Positions 1-8,648 are shown, counted from the stretch's first letter. The stretch is 64,000 nt of DNA from RYN-230 sp963782185 (GCA_963782185.1 CAWAJB010000003.1:1-64000); one strand, 5' to 3'. Numbers and translations: made by a program. The notes: a model not told the origin generated them from the letters alone.

Positions 1-1148
1 GCCACCTGGACCCGTGAATGGACACGTGTGATCGTCTCCGTCACCGCATCATATTCACTGCCTTGTGCGATCGCTTTGGCTGGGGCTACTTCGAAAGCCG
101 CCCGGCTTAGAGTTGCGGCATCCGTGCCGATGACCAGGCTTACACGGATCGGGGCCGGGCGTCCGCCTGGCGCCGGTTGCGTGTCGATATCGAAGACGTA
201 GATCCAGTCGCTAGGCTTGGCCTCCTTGTCGTCGAGGAGTCGAAAGGTACCGTCCGGGAGTTCGTGGAGTTCAGGTGCTCCCAGGAAAGGTTGCCACGAG
301 TCCCACACCGGCTTCGGCAGCGCGAGAGTACAGCCGACCGAAGTATCGAGCTTTGTGACCTGGAACTTAAAGGCGATCTGGTAGAAGGTGCGCTTGAAAA
401 CATTCGAAATGTTGGGTCCCTCAATCTTCCTGCCAGCCCACTCGGGATTCTGCGCGAGCTGCTCAGCGAAGTGATCCTTGTGCAGGTCCAGGGCGCTGTT
501 GAGGGCTTTCACAGCGTGCCCGTAGCTGCCGTGTGTGTCTGTGGTTTGCAGCTCGATGACACCGTATTTACCGACGGAGACCCCGGGCTCACCTGGTACC
601 TCAATGAGCGTATCTGAACGGGCTGGGAGCAGCTCAACGACGGTGATGTCGAAGGATAGCTCGGGGGACGCTCCTGTCTTAGACAGACTGATCTCGCCGC
701 CAAGCTTGTCCTGAAAGTAAACGAAAGCCCGGCCAGGACCGTGGACTGCGGACAGGATCTCAGCCCTGCCTGCTTCATCGCCTAGGGCGACCACGGGGCG
801 TATCAGGACGTCATCGAGTGGGGGTATGCCGTACAGGCGGCACACCATGTCCGCCAGCAAACCGTCGTCCAGCGCGCGGTAGGGGCATACTAGCCAGTCC
901 TGGCGTGGGCCATTGCTGGTCGCGCTAATAGTGCAGACGCCGCGGGAGTTTGGTGCCTTCACGCAAGACGCACTTCGCTTTAATGTCTGTGTCAGGAACG
1001 GGCAGCGCCCGGCCCCCTGGTCATCGATCGAAGCATCGCTCGCGGCGACCATCGGAAAGATCCGGTGCCCAAACCACTCGGCTATGTGCGGACGGGCTGC
1101 CACGCGGTCGGACTGAGGAACGCGGACCGACCGTCGTTCAGGACTCAA
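1..1148 (-). CDS. NotI-family type II restriction endonuclease (C-terminus cut by window edge)
   Basis: The frame is open from a TTG at 1148 to the left edge (382 codons, no stop) although it has no usable upstream ATG. The start is set by a perfect AAGGAG at 1155-1160 six bases upstream. The translation resembles NotI as I recall it along its whole length: AEWFGHR at residues 23-29, four cysteines C49, C62, C72 and C88 matching the iron-binding Cys4 set (CPFL, SCVKA, RGVC, WLVCP), and a PD-(D/E)XK variant with D167 and E199-x-Q201 inside YGVIELQT, then DxHGSY and NVFKRTFYQ. NotI is 383 aa and cuts GCGGCCGC, so only a short C-terminal tail should be missing. It lies 22 bp behind the methyltransferase, forming one R-M unit. 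Family is near certain; the specificity is inferred. Confidence 0.9.
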   Translation of the reverse strand, partial: MSPERRSVRVPQSDRVAARPHIAEWFGHRIFPMVAASDASIDDQGAGRCPFLTQTLKRSASCVKAPNSRGVCTISATSNGPRQDWLVCPYRALDDGLLADMVCRLYGIPPLDDVLIRPVVALGDEAGRAEILSAVHGPGRAFVYFQDKLGGEISLSKTGASPELSFDITVVELLPARSDTLIEVPGEPGVSVGKYGVIELQTTDTHGSYGHAVKALNSALDLHKDHFAEQLAQNPEWAGRKIEGPNISNVFKRTFYQIAFKFQVTKLDTSVGCTLALPKPVWDSWQPFLGAPELHELPDGTFRLLDDKEAKPSDWIYVFDIDTQPAPGGRPAPIRVSLVIGTDAATLSRAAFEVAPAKAIAQGSEYDAVTETITRVHSRVQV

Positions 1149-1154
1149 GACCGG

Positions 1155-1160
1155 CTCCTT
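1155..1160 (-). promoter_or_regulatory. Shine-Dalgarno deciding the TTG start of the endonuclease
   Basis: On the minus strand AAGGAG is followed by six bases and then TTG. No ATG or GTG in this frame has a comparable site, and the conserved N-terminus begins shortly downstream. Confidence 0.7.
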
Positions 1161-1170
1161 CTGATTGATA

Positions 1171-2460
1171 TCATCCAGGGAGCCCAGGCAAGCCCGGAGC
1201 CAGTTCCCCATGCGTACCAAGGAACGCAACAGGACGGCGGCGGAACGGGGCCACCAGCCTATCGCCGAGCTCGCCATCGAGACAGCGGTGCACCTCCGCG
1301 CCGATCGCTTCGGCGAGCTGCGTCGGCACGGCATTGCCCACTTGGTCGTACTGACTTGAACGGTGCCCGTGGAACACGAAGCTATCGGGGAAGCCCTGGA
1401 GCCTCGCTGCCTCACGGATCGATATGGTCCGGTCCTGCTCAGGGTGCGTGTACTCGCCTGACTTCGGATCCCGGAAGCGCGTGATGACTGCCCGGGGCAC
1501 TCCATCCCACGTCATCCTGCGGTAGCGGCGGGTGTGGTCCTTGCGCAGTGCCCGCTGCATGCCAGAGGGCAGCAGTTCCCGCGGCAGGTCCCGCCAGTCC
1601 TGGCCAGGCTTGATCTGTGCCAGCCTCGCGAGGTTGGCCGGTGAGAGCCGGGCCGCGTAGTGGTTGGTTAGCTCGCCGTTCAAGCCCGCGCGCATCGCCT
1701 GCTGATACGACCCCACCGGCGGGCCCACGTAGTGGTCTGCTTCCTCTCCTGCTGCAACGGGTGGGAGATCACCGATCGCCTCAGCTGCGGTGACGAAGCC
1801 GTCCAGCTGCCAGGGAGGAATCGTGCAGTTCGGCAGCAGATCACCGATCCTCGCTGCACCGGCTGTTGGTCGGGGGAAGCCGTAGCCAGCAGGAATCCCA
1901 AGGTCCTTGCGCCAGCCGATGATGATCAGCCGCCACCGCATCTGCGGCGCCCCGTATTGCGCCGCGAGCAGCTCGCCACACGCTGCCTCATATCCCGACT
2001 GGCTCAGTCCTTCCAGGATGGCGCGCAGGTAAGCGCCTCCCGCGAGAGTGACCAGGCCAGGCACGTTTTCGATGACGACACAGGCAGGCCGCCAGGCGGA
2101 CGCGAGCCGCAGAACCTCCCGGAACAGGTTGTTTCGCTTATCCCACACAACCCGGGATCCGATCATCGAAAACCCTTGGCAAGGGGGGCCGGCGAACAGC
2201 AGGTCCAGCTCGCCAGCCGACAGGCCAGCCTCGCTCAGAACCTTGCCCGCGTCCACGTTGCGCAGGTCTTCGGTGAGGAACCTGCCCGGCAGGTTCGCCT
2301 GGTGAGTCTGGCTGCAAGCCAGATCGATATCCGAGGCGAGGCGAAGGTCCCAGCCCGCCCGGACCAGCCCGAGGGAGGCGCCCCCTGCCCCGCAGAACAG
2401 GTCAATCGCGGTCGGGCTCATGGGCTCAGCTTGCCATCTGCCTGTGACATCGAACCGCAT
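1171..2460 (-). CDS. DNA (cytosine-5)-methyltransferase, R-M partner
   Basis: C5-cytosine methyltransferase of about 429 aa that should protect host DNA from the adjacent endonuclease. Motif I DLFCGAGG is at residues 20-27, motif IV GPPCQGFS with catalytic C94, motif VI ENVPG at 131-135, motif VIII QMRWR at 173-177, and motifs IX-X RLQGFPD and QVGNAVP near the end. The start could be M1 (preceded by GGTGGGGGTG) or M14 at 2421, directly before the conserved fold. It precedes the endonuclease by 22 bp, so the methylase is transcribed first, as is usual for safe establishment of an R-M system. Function is certain; the target sequence is inferred from the neighbour. Confidence 0.95.
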   Translation of the reverse strand: MRFDVTGRWQAEPMSPTAIDLFCGAGGASLGLVRAGWDLRLASDIDLACSQTHQANLPGRFLTEDLRNVDAGKVLSEAGLSAGELDLLFAGPPCQGFSMIGSRVVWDKRNNLFREVLRLASAWRPACVVIENVPGLVTLAGGAYLRAILEGLSQSGYEAACGELLAAQYGAPQMRWRLIIIGWRKDLGIPAGYGFPRPTAGAARIGDLLPNCTIPPWQLDGFVTAAEAIGDLPPVAAGEEADHYVGPPVGSYQQAMRAGLNGELTNHYAARLSPANLARLAQIKPGQDWRDLPRELLPSGMQRALRKDHTRRYRRMTWDGVPRAVITRFRDPKSGEYTHPEQDRTISIREAARLQGFPDSFVFHGHRSSQYDQVGNAVPTQLAEAIGAEVHRCLDGELGDRLVAPFRRRPVAFLGTHGELAPGLPGLPG

Positions 2461-2498
2461 TATGCACCCCCACCGCCACGTGTCTCAGGGATAGTGGT

Positions 2499-2627
2499 CC
2501 GTCCTCCTCGCTGCTCAATGGTCTTGACCGAGTCCGCCGAGTCAAGGCCAAGCCCGCTAACGCGGGTCGCTTCGCGAGCCTTGACACAGCGTCCACGGCC
2601 AAGGGCGGACAGCTACGAGGAGGACGG
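2499..2627. repeat. Nested inverted repeats upstream of the R-M cassette
   Basis: Three concentric dyads share one centre region: CCGTCCTCCTCG (2499-2510) with CGAGGAGGACGG (2616-2627); GTCAAGGC (2541-2548) with GCCTTGAC (2578-2585); and CCCGC-TAAC-GCGGG (2553-2566). There is no convincing gene in 2461-3197, so this region is structural or regulatory. It could be a mobile-element end, a replication or transfer origin, or a cruciform regulator. Confidence 0.6.
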
Positions 2628-2783
2628 GGGAGGATCAGGGCACGAAGCTGTCGGCGGCGCCTGAAGAATTCGAGCGTCGTTGACAGAAGCGGCCCGAACG
2701 GGCACAGGTCGGGCCCCATGATCGCCGGGCCATTAGCGGGCCATTAACCAGGGTGACTGGGGGGCAACCACGGTTACTCAGGG

Positions 2784-2827
2784 CTGCCAGGAGCGCCAGG
2801 TCAGCGCCCCTGGCAGGCGGTAACCGC
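2784..2827. repeat. Hairpin and palindrome abutting the tRNA fragment
   Basis: CTGCCAGGAGCGC (2784-2796) pairs with GCGCCCCTGGCAG (2804-2816) at 12 of 13 positions across a 7-base spacer. The palindrome GCGGT-A-ACCGC follows at 2817-2827. They directly precede the tRNA-Gly fragment and could be integrase arm or core sites. Confidence 0.5.
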
Positions 2828-2830
2828 TGC

Positions 2831-2874
2831 GCTTCCCAAGCTGATAGTGCGAGTTCGATTCTCGTCACCCGCTC
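2831..2874 (+). other. 3' fragment of a tRNA-Gly(CCC) gene, putative att site
   Basis: The segment reads anticodon loop TTCCCAA, variable region, T-arm GCGAG-TTCGATT-CTCGT, acceptor strand CACCCGC and discriminator T. The matching 5' acceptor strand GCGGGTG, the D-arm and a proper 5' anticodon stem are absent from the preceding 60 bases, so this is not a working tRNA. A 44-bp anticodon-to-3'-end fragment is the classic duplication left by tRNA-targeting tyrosine integrases. Its orientation puts the inserted element on the left (R-M side) and ancestral chromosome on the right. No integrase gene is visible here. Confidence 0.7.
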
Positions 2875-3197
2875 TCATCGTGAAGGCCCAGGCCAGGGAT
2901 GGTGTCCCGCGTGTGGCCGGTGACCACTCCCAGGCAGTAGTTGATCTTCCGTGCCGTTAGCTCGCGGGGACGAGCGTGCCCGCCTGGCCGTCATCATCGT
3001 CGCCGCGCTGCTCGGCCTGTACATGAGTCGATCGCGTTGGTGATCGCCTGGTCCGCGCCGCGTGCCTTGTGCTGGTAGATCGTGGCACGTCATAGACCCC
3101 GGGCCCGTCATCCCGTACAGCTCGCCCAACCCTTGGCGCAAGCCGAGGAACAGGCACGTTCGCTGGCTGCAGCGACGTGACGGGGGGACAGACAGGC

Positions 3198-3547
3198 ATG
3201 GGCACACAGGAGAACAAGGCCGTCGTTAGCCGGTTCATGAACGAGGTGACGACCGGTCGCAACACCGACCCGACCTGATCGACGAACTGCTCGCGCCGAA
3301 CTACGTCAATCTCGCCATGGGAGACGCCGATCTCGCTGGCCTTAAGGCGATGCTCCCCGCCATGCTTTCCGTGATAGAGGAAGCGCGGGTCGACGACCTG
3401 GAGCTGGTAGCCGAGGGGGACGCACTGACCGCTGAGGTACCCAGCCGTCGTTCGCAGCTGGGAGCCACACGGATGAACGACCTTCTGGTTCGCCGGACTT
3501 ACATGAACAGCGGGCAGGAACGCGCCCGAGGTCGCGGACTGTTCTGA
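3198..3547 (+). pseudogene. SnoaL-like (NTF2 fold) protein, frameshifted remnant
   Basis: The ATG at 3198 opens a frame starting MGTQENKAVVSRFMNEV, typical of SnoaL/ester-cyclase proteins. It stops after the Asn-Thr-Asp-Pro-Thr stretch, and homology resumes in another frame with DLIDELLAPNYVNLAMGDAD. The usual C-terminal half of the fold is not recognisable. The frameshift is near 3270. This looks like a decayed gene beside the presumed integration scar. Confidence 0.55.
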
Positions 3548-3720
3548 ACGGATCCGGGCGCCTATACAGGTATCTACGGATCTGAAGGTCGGGGTTCGGG
3601 TTCCTCGCCAGGTGTGCCGGTTCTGCGGCTGGTCAAGCGGCGTCGCTCTGGAGAGATCATCTATGGTGTTGCCACGGCCTTCGCGGAATATGGCCAGATT
3701 CGGTCAAGGGGGGATGGGAT

Positions 3721-4026
3721 ATGTGGGCGCAACTCATCAAGATGCGGTTGAAGCCAGGCAAGGACATGACCGAGGTGGACGCGCAGCTGCGGGCAGCCGA
3801 GCAGCCCGGTTCGGGTCTGGTGCGGTCGATAGCCATGCGCGACCAGAAGGATCCTAGCCAGGCCTATTTCCTCGTCGTGTTCGAAAGCGAGGAGAAAGCC
3901 CGCGCGCGGGAGCAGGATCAGCGCCGCCAGGAAGGGCTGCAAGCCGTGAGGGCAACGATGGCGGACACCTACGAGGGTCCTCCAGAGTTCATCGATCTGA
4001 CCGTCGTGGAAGAGTGGACTGGTTAA
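3721..4026 (+). CDS. Small dimeric alpha/beta-barrel (ABM-like) protein
   Basis: This 101-aa protein begins MWAQLIKMRLKPGKD and has the beta-alpha-beta layout of ferredoxin-like dimeric barrels (antibiotic-biosynthesis-monooxygenase or YCII-like), with a central AYFLVVFESEEKARARE segment and a C-terminal strand before VVEEWTG. The start has a GGGGGATGGGAT leader. No catalytic residue can be assigned, so it could be a ligand-binding or heme-degrading-type protein. It stands alone. Confidence 0.65.
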   Translation: MWAQLIKMRLKPGKDMTEVDAQLRAAEQPGSGLVRSIAMRDQKDPSQAYFLVVFESEEKARAREQDQRRQEGLQAVRATMADTYEGPPEFIDLTVVEEWTG

Positions 4027-4212
4027 GCGAGCCCTGGGCGCGCAGGACTCGATATGCAGCGGACGGACGCCGAAAATCGGATAGTTAGTGGGCGCGCGGC
4101 AGCGCCCGGGGGAGCGTTAGCGGAACGGGCTGGACCGGCGGCGGGTCAGGCAGCGGGTTCGAGGGTGACCTTGTAGCCGAGGGCCTCGAGCTGGCGGGCG
4201 GCGAGCACTCAG

Positions 4213-4644
4213 ATGGCCGACCTGCTGGCCGCCCTCACCGCCGGCCGGGCGTGGTGCGGGTAACTGTCGAAGTTCCGGGGGACCCTCGACTTGCTAGTGG
4301 ACGGCAGCGTACCGACGGGCGCGGCCAGCGTGTCGTCGGTGACCTCCCGCAAGCTCGCGGCCACCGCCACCGGCCTGCCGTCCGGCGCGGTTCTTCAGGT
4401 GCTCCAAGGCGCAGTCGACTACGCCGGCCAGAACGCGGCGACCGATGACGTGAAGCTCATCGGGACCTACACTCCCGCGCAGCTGGCCAGCGGCCAGATC
4501 ACCCAGGCAGTCTCCACCACGCAGGACAGTTTCCTGCGCGCCCAGGTCATCTCCTCCACCGGCGCGATCATCGCCACCTCCAACCCGGTCTGGCTGCTGC
4601 GTAAAGCCCCGCCAAGCGGCATCCCCGCTGCCCGGGCGGCCTGA
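4213..4644 (+). pseudogene. Remnant of CehA/McbA-type metallohydrolase (C-terminal part)
   Basis: From ATG 4213 the frame reads MADLLAALTAGRAWCG, stops at TAA near 4261, and continues in the same frame with LSKFRGTLDLLVDGSVPTG through to SNPVWLLRKAPPSGIPAAR. This resembles my recollection of the C-terminal beta-rich part of secreted PHP-domain CehA/McbA proteins. The N-terminal metal-binding domain is absent upstream. The in-frame stop and the missing catalytic half make it a relic. Confidence 0.5.
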
Positions 4645-5126
4645 CCCCACCTTTGTGCCTCGGCAGGGCTTGTGGGCTGGGGACCAACAGAGGAAAACGA
4701 CACGCGTCGAGGTCATCCTTGGCAGTTGCTTGTGTCTAGGCATCTGGCCGCTTTGTGCGTCGAAGCCAGACATGGCCTCTTCCGCGGGATCTGGGCCCCG
4801 TCGTGGCGCCCCCACGCGGGCCGGCTGAGCGCAGCGTCATGCACCCAAAGCATCCGAGCGGCTGCCGCTGCAGGCCAGCGAGGCGTCGGCGGGCTATCAC
4901 CCCCAGACCACCGGACGACGCCTTCAATCGCGCTGAACAGAGGCATCAGCCTGCGGATTGGGGACCAAAGAGTCCCTGCTGATCATGACGGCCAACTCGC
5001 CAGACTATTGACAAAATGCGGGCATGGGGAGGAGTCATAGAGGTACGGACTTTACCGGGGGTGGCGTTTGCGGCGTGTGAGCGGCGTGCTGCGGGCTGGG
5101 GAACTGGTCATGAGCAAGGAGAGCAC
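4645..5126. other. Intergenic, no gene recognised
   Basis: No frame in this 480-base stretch has a credible start, codon bias or recognisable family. It holds the leader of the secreted protein gene at 5127 with its AAGGAGAG site (5116-5123). No clear promoter hexamers are visible. Confidence 0.5.
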
Positions 5127-6533
5127 ATGAAGAGAGCGGGGGGGCTGCTGGTTGCCGCCGTGGCGGTGATCGCGCTGGTCTGGCCGGCCGCAGCGGGGGC
5201 GGGGACCAGTATTCCGCTGGTGTCTGATCACGCCAGCGACCTGATGCCGGCGATCCCGGGCACCGACTGCCTCAAGGGCTCGACGGGGTGTCGGCGGGTC
5301 GCTGTGATCGCCCAGATCGGCAGCTGGATGTACGTCGGCGGGGTCATCGACAAAGTGACCGACCGCTCGACCGGTACGACGATCAGCGGTTTCCACAACT
5401 TGTTCCGGTTCAACCCGGCCACCGGGGCCGTCGATACGAGCTTCAAGCCACAGTTCTACAAGTCCTCGCAAACCGACTACACCGACTCGGCCGTGAGCGG
5501 CCTGGCCGGGAACTCCAGCACGGTGTATGTGGCCGGCGCCTTCACCCAGTTCGCTTCCGGGCCGGGGGCGAACGGCACCAGCCGCAAGGGTGTGGCGGCC
5601 ATCACCACCGGCGGCTCGCTCACCTCGTTCAACGCTCACGTGTGCCAGGGTGGCGGGTCGTGCCTGGTGAACTACCTCAACCTGGTCGGCGGGTCGCTGT
5701 GGCTGGAGGGCAACTTCTCCCACGTGGCGGGCGCGGCGCAGAACGCACTGGCGTTCGTCAGCCCCACCAGCGGCGCGCTGCAGGGCAGTCAGCTCGCCGT
5801 CTCCGGGCAGGTGAACACGGCCGTGCCGACCTTGATAGAACAGACCGCAATCAACCCGCAGCAGACCCAGGCGGTGATCATCGGCAACTTCACCACCGTG
5901 GGCGGTGCCTCCCACCATGATGTTTCGGTGCTCGACGTCAGTGGTGGCAGCGCGACAGTCAACTCCTGGAACGACCCCACCAATCTCAACGCCAGCACCC
6001 ACACCAACTGCGGTGCGCAGAACGTCTGGGCGCGGGGGGTGGACTGGGACCCGACCGGGACGTTTTTCGACATCGCGGCGACCGGCGGTGGCGGGTTCGA
6101 CGCCTTCGGCGCGCACGGCGCCCTGTGCGACGCCTTTTCCCGGTTCAAGTCCGATGGCAACCCGAACACCCCCTTCCCGCTGGTCGTCAACGTGACCGGG
6201 TTCGACTCGCTGTTCACCGTCGCGGACACCGGCAACATCGCCTACACCGGCGGCCACAACAAGTTCCTCAACCATGCGGTCTACATCAACGGCAAGAAGG
6301 TCTCGGGTGGCGGCGATCAGGACCACTACGGGATCGGCGCCATCGACGTCAATCCGGCCGATCCCGGCTACGGGAAGGCGATCAGCACCTGGAACAACAC
6401 CACCGATACCGGCCGCGGCGCGGGCTGGAAGGCGTCGCTGGCCACCAGCGCCGGGCTGTGGATGGGCGGCGACGCGTCAACCGTCAACGGCGACTCCAGC
6501 ATCCGGAGGCTGGCCTTCTTCCCCGTCGGCTGA
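5127..6533 (+). CDS. Secreted beta-propeller-like protein
   Basis: The 468-aa product starts at ATG 5127, fixed by AAGGAGAG just upstream and by a clear signal peptide (MKRAGG, then a hydrophobic run to PAAAGAG around residue 25). The mature part has repeated strand patterns such as MYVGGVIDKV, VYVAGAFTQF and LWLEGNFSHV, typical of delta-60 or PQQ-like propeller blades, and ends at FFPVG without an anchor. It probably folds as an extracellular binding or scaffold propeller. No catalytic motif is seen and no operon partner lies within 200 bp. Confidence 0.75.
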   Translation: MKRAGGLLVAAVAVIALVWPAAAGAGTSIPLVSDHASDLMPAIPGTDCLKGSTGCRRVAVIAQIGSWMYVGGVIDKVTDRSTGTTISGFHNLFRFNPATGAVDTSFKPQFYKSSQTDYTDSAVSGLAGNSSTVYVAGAFTQFASGPGANGTSRKGVAAITTGGSLTSFNAHVCQGGGSCLVNYLNLVGGSLWLEGNFSHVAGAAQNALAFVSPTSGALQGSQLAVSGQVNTAVPTLIEQTAINPQQTQAVIIGNFTTVGGASHHDVSVLDVSGGSATVNSWNDPTNLNASTHTNCGAQNVWARGVDWDPTGTFFDIAATGGGGFDAFGAHGALCDAFSRFKSDGNPNTPFPLVVNVTGFDSLFTVADTGNIAYTGGHNKFLNHAVYINGKKVSGGGDQDHYGIGAIDVNPADPGYGKAISTWNNTTDTGRGAGWKASLATSAGLWMGGDASTVNGDSSIRRLAFFPVG

Positions 6534-6745
6534 ACTATGGCGCTGCGCCGCCTGTGAAGATCGGATGCTGGGCCAAAGGCCAGCAGGCAAGCGGCTCAGA
6601 ACCAGCGCTGCGGCGCGAAACCACTCAGCAGATGCACGGCCAGCACAGCCCCGGCCCAGGAGGTTACCGGGGCACTCTTACTGCGCGCCAAGGTTCAGGG
6701 CTCTAGCTTCATAGCCTCTCGCCTGTCCTCGCGCATCGACGGCGG

Positions 6746-6964
6746 CTATGCGTACGGCGACCAGCGGTGCCACCGCTCCAATAGATGGCGGACAACGCGG
6801 GGCCTGTGCGGCCTGTGCGGATGAAGGGCCATCACGACCTCCCTTCCTTCCTTGCAGGCATACACCTCCGGACGTTCTGGCATTAGAGGCCTTGGACCGG
6901 TTTCCAGCGTGATATAGAGCACACTCGCCCTTACCCGGAGCTGGCCGCGGTCACTGGCCGACAT
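6746..6964 (-). CDS. Small hypothetical protein
   Basis: A 72-aa frame starts at ATG 6964 immediately behind GGAGGGG. The segment RPEVYACKEGREVVMAL weakly recalls the N-terminal half of RbpA-like or zinc-ribbon proteins, but the second cysteine pair is missing and the C-terminus is Arg/His-rich. It may be a truncated relic. Confidence 0.35.
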   Translation of the reverse strand: MSASDRGQLRVRASVLYITLETGPRPLMPERPEVYACKEGREVVMALHPHRPHRPRVVRHLLERWHRWSPYA

Positions 6965-7037
6965 CCCCTCCGGCGAAAGGGTCTGACCTGGAGTGAGGCT
7001 GGCCGCTAATCAGGCCATACCCAAGTTTCCCTGATCG

Positions 7038-7247
7038 TTATCCCGGGCGTGGCCTGCGGACCTTCCCGAACACCAGGTAAGCGATCCCGCCAAACGGAAT
7101 CGTGAGTCCCATGCCCATGCAGAGGATCGCCCATACCCACTTGGGCAGGTAGCGCACTTCCTCCGCCCGGGCCAGGTTGACCTCGCAGAACACCACGAAC
7201 CCGGCTGCGAGTACGAGCACGGGGATCAATACGAGAGCCTTGTTCAA
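7038..7247 (-). CDS. Small membrane protein with PLDc_N domain
   Basis: The 69-aa protein has two transmembrane helices: LVLIPVLVLAAGFVVFCEV (residues 5-23) and WVWAILCMGMGLTIPFGGIAYLVF (38-60). Between them lies the conserved LPKWVWAI turn of the phospholipase D nuclease N-terminal domain family. The start is taken as TTG 7247 because GGAG lies seven bases upstream and the domain begins at once. The open frame runs farther upstream, but that portion belongs to a different remnant. Confidence 0.65.
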   Translation of the reverse strand: MNKALVLIPVLVLAAGFVVFCEVNLARAEEVRYLPKWVWAILCMGMGLTIPFGGIAYLVFGKVRRPRPG

Positions 7248-7499
7248 CGTGGTTCTCCAGACCGGTCCGCCAGTTCCCCAGTCTGGCACAGTCAGTCGTG
7301 ACAGGGCTATGCGCGGGACAGCCGGGACCGTACAGCTCCCGGGCATGATCACTGTGCAAGTAGCGTGCAATTGGCGCCGGTAACCAGGGTCAGTCACGGG
7401 CACTGCCGGTGCCCGGTCCTGGCTGGTCAGCGGCCGTAGCGGCGGAATGGGTCGGATTCCCAAGCTGCAAGGGTTTTCGGCGCCCGCAGCCTTCGCGCA

Positions 7500-7740
7500 G
7501 GGCTCCAGACGGCGTACCCAGATCAGCGGCAGGTTGAGGTCGCGGATCTTGGCGAGCAGGCGGTGCAAGGCTGTCTGGCCGGCGACCGGCCCAGTAATGA
7601 CGCTCTGGCCGCCAGCCTCGCTGGTGACCGTAAGGGTCCTCGAATCAGGTGGACCAGGGGCTGTCGAGCACGCCGTCGCCCCGGATCTCATAGCGCGCCG
7701 GTGGCTCGGTCGGCAGGGCGCCCGCAGGTGGTCGGCTCAT
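7500..7740 (-). pseudogene. Frameshifted small actinobacterial protein coupled to the epimerase
   Basis: The ATG at 7740 overlaps the epimerase stop as ATGA, giving MSRPPAGALPTEPPARYEIRGDGVLDSPWST and a TGA at 7645. The expected continuation appears in another frame: RTLTVTSEAGGQSVITGP, then HRLLAKIRDLNLPLI and RRLEP. The two halves together resemble an actinobacterial family of about 90 aa of unknown function. One small indel near 7645-7660 separates them. Confidence 0.5.
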
Positions 7741-8648
7741 CCGGTCGGCAAGGCGGCAGCCATGCCGTCTTGCCAGGTGCTGTAGGTGGGCTTCCAGTCC
7801 AGCTGCTGGCGGGCGCGGGTGTTGGCGGCACCGGCCAGGTGGGTCATGTAGGCCACCCCCCACCCGCCGACGACGAGCCGGGCCAGCCAGCTGGGGATGC
7901 GCCGGGGGGTGGGGGCGCCGCGCATGGCCGCCATCGCCGGGAGCCACTCGCGGACCAGAGTGGGCTGGTCGTCGACGATGTTGAGCACCCCGCGCGCCGG
8001 GTGGTCGATGGCGGCCAGGATCGCGGTGGCGGCGTCGTGGGCGTGCGTGAAGGAGAACATCGCGCCGCCGTCGCCGACGACCGGGATCTTGCCGGCCCGC
8101 AACTGGCGGGTGAAGCCGCCGTCGGGGGCGAAGCTGGAGCCGGGACCGTACAGGTGGCCGAACCGCAGCACCAGCCCGCCTGCCGTGGTGACCCGGTGCT
8201 CCAGGTCGCGCAGCGCGTTGACCACCGGGGCGAACTGGGTCGGCGGGTGGCGCCACAGGGGCGCGTCTTCGTCTTTGACCGGCGACCCGGCCGGGTCATA
8301 GGCGTAGGCGACACCCTGGGCGATCATGCGGGCGCCCCCGGTCGCAGCGAGCAGGTTGGCCGTGCCCCGGGTGCGCAACTCGTTGGTCAGGGCCATGTCG
8401 CGGGCCAGATGCCTGGGGTCGATCGGATCGGGGAGGGCGGTCAGCATGTGCACGATCACCTCGGGGGCGGCGGCCCGGACGGCGCGGGCGACGGCGGTCG
8501 GGTCGAGGGCATCGGCGACTACCACCTCGGCGCCGGGCAGTCGGCCAGGCGCGCGGGCCAAGCCGGTCACCTGGTGACCGGCCGCGGCAAGGATGGGGAC
8601 GGTCTGGCGGCCGATGACGCCGGTCGCTCCGGCGAGCATGATCCGCAT
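7737..8648 (-). CDS. NAD(P)-dependent epimerase/dehydratase family protein
   Basis: This 303-aa extended-SDR protein has nucleotide-binding GATGVIG at residues 7-13 and substrate-domain blocks such as LRFGHLYGPGS. Start ATG 8648 is chosen over the frame's earlier codons because AAGGAG (8656-8661) lies seven bases upstream and the Rossmann strand MRIMLAG begins there. The canonical YxxxK is not obvious, so it may be a reductase-like or non-catalytic NmrA-type sensor. It is divergent from the LuxR-family regulator and translationally coupled to a small downstream gene. Confidence 0.85.
   Translation of the reverse strand: MRIMLAGATGVIGRQTVPILAAAGHQVTGLARAPGRLPGAEVVVADALDPTAVARAVRAAAPEVIVHMLTALPDPIDPRHLARDMALTNELRTRGTANLLAATGGARMIAQGVAYAYDPAGSPVKDEDAPLWRHPPTQFAPVVNALRDLEHRVTTAGGLVLRFGHLYGPGSSFAPDGGFTRQLRAGKIPVVGDGGAMFSFTHAHDAATAILAAIDHPARGVLNIVDDQPTLVREWLPAMAAMRGAPTPRRIPSWLARLVVGGWGVAYMTHLAGAANTRARQQLDWKPTYSTWQDGMAAALPTG

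Noticed and set aside
2831..2874. Complete tRNA gene
   Set aside because: The 5' acceptor strand, D-arm and proper 5' anticodon stem are missing from the preceding bases.
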